A DNA stretch of 9,374 bases from Verrucomicrobiota bacterium (GTDB lineage Bacteria > Verrucomicrobiota > Verrucomicrobiia > Chthoniobacterales > UBA10450), in assembly GCA_003219925.1 (NCBI GenBank), contig QHQU01000161.1, positions 1-9,374 on the forward strand. The letters are read 5' to 3'. The position numbers and the translations under genes were made by a program. Each line of letters starts with the position of its first letter. Within the stretch, counting starts at the first letter, position 1. Shown one piece after another: positions 5,002-9,374 of the stretch. The notes beneath the pieces are model-generated. The model was not told where the DNA came from and did no database searches. It worked only from the letters and a program-made list of their open reading frames with translations.

Positions 5002-6843
5002 ATGGAACGCCGTCTCACTGCAATTCTTGCTGCCGATGTCGTCGGGTACAGCCGGCTGATGGGCAGCGATGAAGCCGGTACGCTCACAGCACTCAAGGAC
5101 GTGCGAACTGGTTTCATCGATGGAAAGATCGCTGAGCACCAGGGACGGGTCGTTAAACTGACAGGTGACGGCATTCTCGCGGAATTTCCGAGCGTGGTGA
5201 ATGCGGTGGCCTGCGCGGTGGAGCTGCAGCATGGAATCCGGGAGCGGAATGCCGACGTGCCGCAGGATCGCCGCATCGAATTCCGTATCGGCGTCAATCT
5301 CGGTGACGTGATTGTCGAAGGAGCCGACATCTACGGCGATGGCGTCAATGTCGCGGCCCGTTTGGAAAGCATCGCCGAGTCGGGCGGAATCGCGATTTCA
5401 GGTTCAGTCCGCGATCATGTCGGCAACCGGTTGAAGCTTGCCTTTGAAGATCGCGGTCAGCAGCAGTTAAAGAACATCGAGAAACCGATTCGGGTTTATC
5501 GTGTCCTCTTGGATCAGCCGATGACAGCCGACACGATTTCCGGGAAAGACGAGCGCCCTTCCATCGCCGTTCTGCCGTTCAACAACATGAGCGGCGACCC
5601 GGAGCAGGAGTACTTCAGCGATGGGATCACCGAGGACATTATCACAGATTTGTCCAACATTTCCGGGTTGTTCGTGGTCGCGCGTCACACTGCATTCACC
5701 TACAAAGGTAAACCGGTAAAGGTGCAACAAGTTGGCAAGGAACTTGGCGTGGCTTTTATCCTCGAAGGCAGTGTTCGCAAGGCCGGGGCGCGCGTGCGTG
5801 TAACTGGTCAGCTGATCAAGAGCAAGGATGGCGGCCATGTTTGGGCGCAACGTTTCGATCGGGACCTGACCGATATCTTTTCGATCCAGGACGAAATCAC
5901 GCACGCAATCGTGGAGCAGTTAAAGGTCAAAATTCTACCACAAGAGCAGAACTCGATTGGCCAGGTGCCGACCGAGAATGTCGAGGCTTACACGTTCTAT
6001 TTGAGAGGACGGGACTTTCTCCATCGCCGTTCGAAACGTTATTTGCAACTGGCCCGGCAAATGTTCGCGAAAGCCGTCGAGTTAGATGCGAGTTATGCCC
6101 GCGCCTATGCCGGAATCGCTGCTTGCGATGCTTATCTCTATATGACCTACCACGTGGATGTGGCGACCGACGAAATCCTTGCTACCGCCGCTAGAGCTCT
6201 GGCTTTGGAGGAAAACCTGGCGGAGGCACACGCTGCGCGCGGCGTCGCCTTTTCGGCGGCGCAGCGCTATGATGAAGCGAAGGCGGAGTTTGAACGGGCC
6301 GTCGCGCTCGATCCGAATGCGGCCGAGACGTATTATTTCTATGCTCGTAGCAGCTTCGCGCAGGGAAAACTTCAACAAGCGGCCGAGCTGTTTGAGCGCG
6401 CGGCTGCCGCCGACCCAGCGGATTACCAAGTGCCATGCCTTCTCGTTGCCATCTACAAGTCGTTAGGTCGGCTGCAAGATGCGAAAGATGCAGCTCGAAA
6501 GGGCGTCGAACTGGCGGAGCGTGAACTCACTATTCACCCCGAGGACTCGAGACCGGCACAGATTGGCTCGGGTGCCTTGTTTGCGCTGGGGGAAAAAGAT
6601 CGCGCCCGGGAATGGACGGCCCGTGCCCTGGCGATCGACCCGGATGACCTAGTCGCGCAGTATAACGCCGCGTGTACCTACTCGTCACTAGGGGATGTTG
6701 ACGCCGCCCTGGACCTGCTCGAGCAATGCCTCCCCAAACTTGGCCACGAAAAGGTACAATGGGCGAAGTACGATTCTGATTTTGATCCGGTGCGCAACCA
6801 TCCACGCTACCAAAGGTTATTCGAACGGATTGATAAGGGTTAA
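5002..6843 (+). CDS. Class III nucleotide cyclase - TolB-like - TPR protein, copy 1 (613 aa)
   Basis: Residues 1-170 form a class III adenylate/guanylate cyclase domain. Metal-binding aspartates D12 (AADVVGYS) and D56 (KLTGDGIL), the purine-contacting K52 and D109, and the transition-state N116 and R120 (DIYGDGVNVAAR) are all present, so it should be active, probably making cAMP. Residues about 186-312 are TolB-like, opening PSIAVLPFNNMSGDPEQEYF and containing LGVAFILEGSVRKAG and DIFSIQDEITHAI. From about 327 to the end is a TPR array (units near 354-373, 406-437, 443-470, 534-549, 553-576) ending RNHPRYQRLFERI. No signal peptide or membrane segment is visible. This architecture is abundant in rhizobia. 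No adjacent effector or sensor kinase reveals its input; the TPRs probably bind a partner. The ATG at 5002 gives the family N-terminus MERRLTAILAADVVGYSRLM. An inverted repeat ends 14 bases upstream. Confidence 0.92.
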   Translation: MERRLTAILAADVVGYSRLMGSDEAGTLTALKDVRTGFIDGKIAEHQGRVVKLTGDGILAEFPSVVNAVACAVELQHGIRERNADVPQDRRIEFRIGVNLGDVIVEGADIYGDGVNVAARLESIAESGGIAISGSVRDHVGNRLKLAFEDRGQQQLKNIEKPIRVYRVLLDQPMTADTISGKDERPSIAVLPFNNMSGDPEQEYFSDGITEDIITDLSNISGLFVVARHTAFTYKGKPVKVQQVGKELGVAFILEGSVRKAGARVRVTGQLIKSKDGGHVWAQRFDRDLTDIFSIQDEITHAIVEQLKVKILPQEQNSIGQVPTENVEAYTFYLRGRDFLHRRSKRYLQLARQMFAKAVELDASYARAYAGIAACDAYLYMTYHVDVATDEILATAARALALEENLAEAHAARGVAFSAAQRYDEAKAEFERAVALDPNAAETYYFYARSSFAQGKLQQAAELFERAAAADPADYQVPCLLVAIYKSLGRLQDAKDAARKGVELAERELTIHPEDSRPAQIGSGALFALGEKDRAREWTARALAIDPDDLVAQYNAACTYSSLGDVDAALDLLEQCLPKLGHEKVQWAKYDSDFDPVRNHPRYQRLFERIDKG

Positions 6844-6922
6844 AGCGTTGAAGAGTTGAACCGTTGAAGCGGTTACTCTCGCGGGTTAACATTTCTCGAT
6901 TCTTCCCCTTCAACGCTTTAAC
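6839..6922. repeat. Octamer-period inverted repeat between the two cyclase genes
   Basis: GTTAAAGCGTTGAAG (6839-6853) pairs perfectly with CTTCAACGCTTTAAC (6908-6922). The left arm is a run of 8-base units: GTTAAAGC, GTTGAAGA, GTTGAACC, GTTGAAGC. On the opposite strand the right side reads GTTGCGGC, GTTAAAGC, GTTGAAGG in the same register. The element includes the stop codon of the first cyclase gene and ends 9 bases before the ATG of the second. It resembles the element after the yceD-like gene. Confidence 0.82.
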
Positions 6923-6931
6923 GCCGCAACG

Positions 6932-8773
6932 ATGGAACGCCGCCTCACTGCTATCCTTGCTGCCGATGTCGTCGGGTATAGCCGGCTCATGGGCGCTGAC
7001 GAAGCCGGTACGCTCGCGGCCCTCAAGGCTGTGCGGACTGAATTAATCGACGGAAAAATCGCCCAGCATCAGGGACGCATCGTCAAGCTCACCGGCGACG
7101 GTATTTTGGCCGAATTTCCCAGTGTCGTGAACGCGCTGGCCTGCGCAAGCGAGGTGCAACGCGGCGTTCGCGAGCGGAACACAGATGTGCCACAAAACCG
7201 CCGCATCGAGTTTCGCGTCGGCGTCAACGTCGGCGATGTGATTGTTGAAGGCGACGATATTTACGGCGACGGCGTCAACGTCGCGTCACGGCTGGAGAGC
7301 GTTGCCGACCCCGGCGGCATCACTGTTTCACAAGCGGTGCGCGATCACGTCGGCAACCGCCTCGATCTCGCTTTCGAAGACCGGGGCGAGGAGAAGTTGA
7401 AGAACATCGAGAAGCCGGTTCACGTTTATAGCGTCATATTGGAGGACGCCAACGACGGGAATATGACTTCGATGAAACAGGACCGCCCATCAATTGCCGT
7501 CCTGCCGTTCAACAACATGAGCGGCGACCCCGAGCAGGAGTATTTCAGCGATGGTATCACTGAGGACATCATTACTGATCTGTCCAAGGTTTCTGGATTG
7601 AGCGTCATCGCGCGGCACAGTTCATTCAGCTACAAGGGCAAGCCGCTAAAGGTCCAACAAATCGGCCGTGAGCTGGGCGTTGATTTCATGTTGGAAGGCA
7701 GTGTGCGCAAAGCAGGCGCACGCGTACGCGTAACTGGGCAACTGGTTAATTGCAAGAAAGGCAGTCACGTTTGGGCCGAGCGCTTTGATCGCGATCTCAC
7801 CGACATTTTTGCAATTCAGGACGAGATCACTCATGCCATTGTCGAACAGCTCAAAGTCAGGCTCCTACCGCAGGAGCGGGAAGCGGTCGAACAAATTCCG
7901 ACAGAGAACATCGAAGCATACACTTACTGCTTGAGAGGACGGGATTTTTATCGTCGATACATTAAACATTACCTCCAACTCGGGCGGCGTATGTTCGCTA
8001 AGGCGGTTGAGTTAGATCCGCTTTATGCCCGCGCCTACGCCGGAATGGCTGACTGCGATTCGTTCTTACGTTATTACTACCGCTTCGATATCAGCACCGA
8101 CAGCATTTTAGCGCTCGCGGATAAGGCCCTTTCGCTTGACGAGGCGCTGCCTGAGGTGCATGCCTCCCGCGGGTTTGCATTGTTGCTTGCTCACCGGCCC
8201 GACGAAGCCGTTGCAGAATTTGAGCGAGCTATCGCACTCGATCCGAGTTCGTTCGAAGCGCATTATCTTTACGGCCGACTTTGCCACGGCCAGGGAAAAA
8301 TCGAGAAGACAGCGGCGCTGTTCGAGCGCGCCGCCGAGATTAATCCGGACGACTTGAACGTCCCCACGTTTTTGACCCACGTTTATCGCTCTCTTGGCCG
8401 CGATGAAGCGCGACTGAGATGGGCCCGGCGTACTGTCGAAATAGCCGAGCGGCAGCTTGCGCTTTATCCGGATGATGCCAGACCACCATGCATGGGGATC
8501 GAAGGGCTTATTGAGCTCGGCGAAACTAATCGTGCCCGGGAGTGGATATCCCGAGCGCTCGCTCTCGAGCCTGACGATCCAACCGTCCAATACAACGTTG
8601 CCTGTGGCTTAACTAAACTCGGCGAGTTAGAGTGGGCGCTTGATCTTCTCGAACACAGCCTGCGTAATGCGCCGCCGGAAATGATAAGTTGGGTTAAACA
8701 TGACGCTGATTTGGACAGTCTGCGTAACCATCCCCGATATCAGGAGATCCTCGAATTGATCGAGCAGACGTGA
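6932..8773 (+). CDS. Class III nucleotide cyclase - TolB-like - TPR protein, copy 2 (613 aa)
   Basis: This is a gap-free paralogue of the preceding gene with the same length and domain order: cyclase 1-170, TolB-like about 186-312, TPR about 327-613. All catalytic positions are kept: D12, K52, D56, D109, N116 and R120 (DIYGDGVNVASR). By hand count identity to copy 1 is about 81% in the cyclase domain, similar in the TolB-like part and about 53% in the TPR half. The linker at about 171-183 is almost unrelated. This suggests the same enzymatic output with different binding partners. It is predicted cytosolic, with no membrane segment. The ATG at 6932 gives the same N-terminus as copy 1. It lies 88 bases after copy 1 and 27 bases before the TatD-type gene, so all three may be co-transcribed. 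There is no Shine-Dalgarno. Substrate preference (ATP or GTP) is not certain. Confidence 0.92.
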   Translation: MERRLTAILAADVVGYSRLMGADEAGTLAALKAVRTELIDGKIAQHQGRIVKLTGDGILAEFPSVVNALACASEVQRGVRERNTDVPQNRRIEFRVGVNVGDVIVEGDDIYGDGVNVASRLESVADPGGITVSQAVRDHVGNRLDLAFEDRGEEKLKNIEKPVHVYSVILEDANDGNMTSMKQDRPSIAVLPFNNMSGDPEQEYFSDGITEDIITDLSKVSGLSVIARHSSFSYKGKPLKVQQIGRELGVDFMLEGSVRKAGARVRVTGQLVNCKKGSHVWAERFDRDLTDIFAIQDEITHAIVEQLKVRLLPQEREAVEQIPTENIEAYTYCLRGRDFYRRYIKHYLQLGRRMFAKAVELDPLYARAYAGMADCDSFLRYYYRFDISTDSILALADKALSLDEALPEVHASRGFALLLAHRPDEAVAEFERAIALDPSSFEAHYLYGRLCHGQGKIEKTAALFERAAEINPDDLNVPTFLTHVYRSLGRDEARLRWARRTVEIAERQLALYPDDARPPCMGIEGLIELGETNRAREWISRALALEPDDPTVQYNVACGLTKLGELEWALDLLEHSLRNAPPEMISWVKHDADLDSLRNHPRYQEILELIEQT

Positions 8774-8800
8774 TGTCTCAAGTCAGCTCGGCGTGATAAA

Positions 8801-9374
8801 ATGTTAGTCGAAACCCACGCCCACCTCGATTACCCCGATTTCGCGCCGGACTTCGACGACGTCCTGCGACGCGCGGATGAGGCTGGCGTTACTCGCATTC
8901 TCACCATCGGGACATCTATCGCGAGCAGCCAGCTTGCGATCGATTTGGCCGAGAAAAATTCAAACATCTTCGCGGTCATCGGTGTTCATCCGACTTATGC
9001 CGAAGAGGCCGGAGACGACGTGATCACGCCTTTGCGCGAACTGGCGACGAGTCCGCGCGTAGTTGCGATTGGCGAAACGGGTTTGGATTATCATTCGTTG
9101 CCGAGTATCGCGACAGCGAAGGACAAAAAAGTGCAGGTCTTCGCCAATGCATTGCAAGGTGAGACGGAAGAACAAATCGACGCCAGCATCGAAGATGGCG
9201 CTTATAAATCGAAGCAAGCGGCGCTATTCGAGCAACAACTCGATTTGGCGGTCGAGCTCGGCCTCAATGTCGTGATCCATCAGCGCGATGCGTGGGAGGA
9301 CACACTCGAAATAATGCAGCCTTACACTGACAAGGTTCGGGGCGTATTCCATTGCTTTGGCGGCACGCTGGAAC
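8801..9374 (+). CDS. TatD family metal-dependent hydrolase (N-terminal 191 residues, cut by window edge)
   Basis: TatD-family enzymes are TIM-barrel metal hydrolases, several with DNase activity (3'-5' exonuclease, repair, or D-aminoacyl-tRNA deacylation claims). Metal ligands are visible: H6 and H8 in ETHAHLD, E92 in AIGETGLDY, H160 in VVIHQRDA and H184 in FHCFGG; GVHP lies at 61-64. After GLDYH (94-98) there is a run of roughly 44 residues, rich in Lys, Glu and Gln, before FEQQLDLA. In E. coli TatD the same gap is about 13 residues, so this protein carries an insert of about 30 residues. The ATG at 8801 puts the metal motif at residues 6-8, as expected. No Shine-Dalgarno is seen. The gene is 27 bases downstream of the second cyclase. 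The C-terminus lies outside the window, so the catalytic C-terminal Asp cannot be checked. Confidence 0.9.
   Translation, partial: MLVETHAHLDYPDFAPDFDDVLRRADEAGVTRILTIGTSIASSQLAIDLAEKNSNIFAVIGVHPTYAEEAGDDVITPLRELATSPRVVAIGETGLDYHSLPSIATAKDKKVQVFANALQGETEEQIDASIEDGAYKSKQAALFEQQLDLAVELGLNVVIHQRDAWEDTLEIMQPYTDKVRGVFHCFGGTLE

Noticed and set aside
5467..5904. 145-codon open frame opposite the first cyclase gene, with a similar one opposite the second
   Set aside because: They mirror the conserved sense coding sequence and carry no recognisable protein features.
5002..8773. Cyclase pair as a Pycsar or CBASS-like anti-phage system
   Set aside because: The cyclases keep standard purine-type residues, have TolB and TPR domains, and no TIR, membrane or nuclease effector gene is adjacent.
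5002..8773. Tandem cyclase genes as an assembly duplication
   Set aside because: The copies differ at about a third of residues and have different flanking spacers, so this is real paralogy.

Overview
The window looks like a piece of chromosome from a moderately GC-rich bacterium. My best guess is a soil Verrucomicrobiota (Spartobacteria/Chthoniobacterales type). This rests on the gene set, the near absence of Shine-Dalgarno sequences, the abundance of palindromic intergenic repeats, and a TatD-type protein with a long insert after its GLDY motif. It is an inference from recognition, not from a search.

Layout. On the minus strand at the left edge lie a multi-pass membrane protein of the YwaF/TIGR02206 type (cut by the window) and, upstream of it, a two-domain universal stress protein. 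A 299-base divergent intergenic region follows. It holds short 7-base tandem repeats and a 112-base REPIN-like inverted repeat. From about 1484 everything reads rightward. First comes a housekeeping block: coaD (coenzyme A synthesis), a DUF177/YceD protein, rpmF (ribosomal protein L32, 59 aa), plsX (acyl-ACP:phosphate acyltransferase) and fabH (ketoacyl-ACP synthase III). plsX and fabH overlap by 38 bases. The yceD-rpmF-plsX-fabH order is a classic arrangement linking ribosome assembly and lipid synthesis. CoaD supplies the CoA moiety of FabH's acetyl-CoA primer.

Two tandem paralogous genes follow, each exactly 613 codons (5002-6843 and 6932-8773). Each encodes a class III nucleotide cyclase domain, a TolB-like domain and a C-terminal TPR array, with no transmembrane segment visible. 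By hand count they are about 66% identical without gaps: about 81% in the cyclase domain but only about 53% in the TPR half. Each start codon sits 9-14 bases downstream of a palindromic element. A TatD-family metal-dependent hydrolase gene starts 27 bases after the second cyclase and runs off the right edge.

Apart from the tandem cyclases, the most unusual content is the intergenic DNA. At least five distinct palindromic or short-period repeats lie in the gaps, several directly against start codons. I see no tRNA, rRNA, CRISPR array, insertion sequence or phage gene. I see no convincing wholly new system. The cyclase pair and the repeat architecture are the parts worth a second look.
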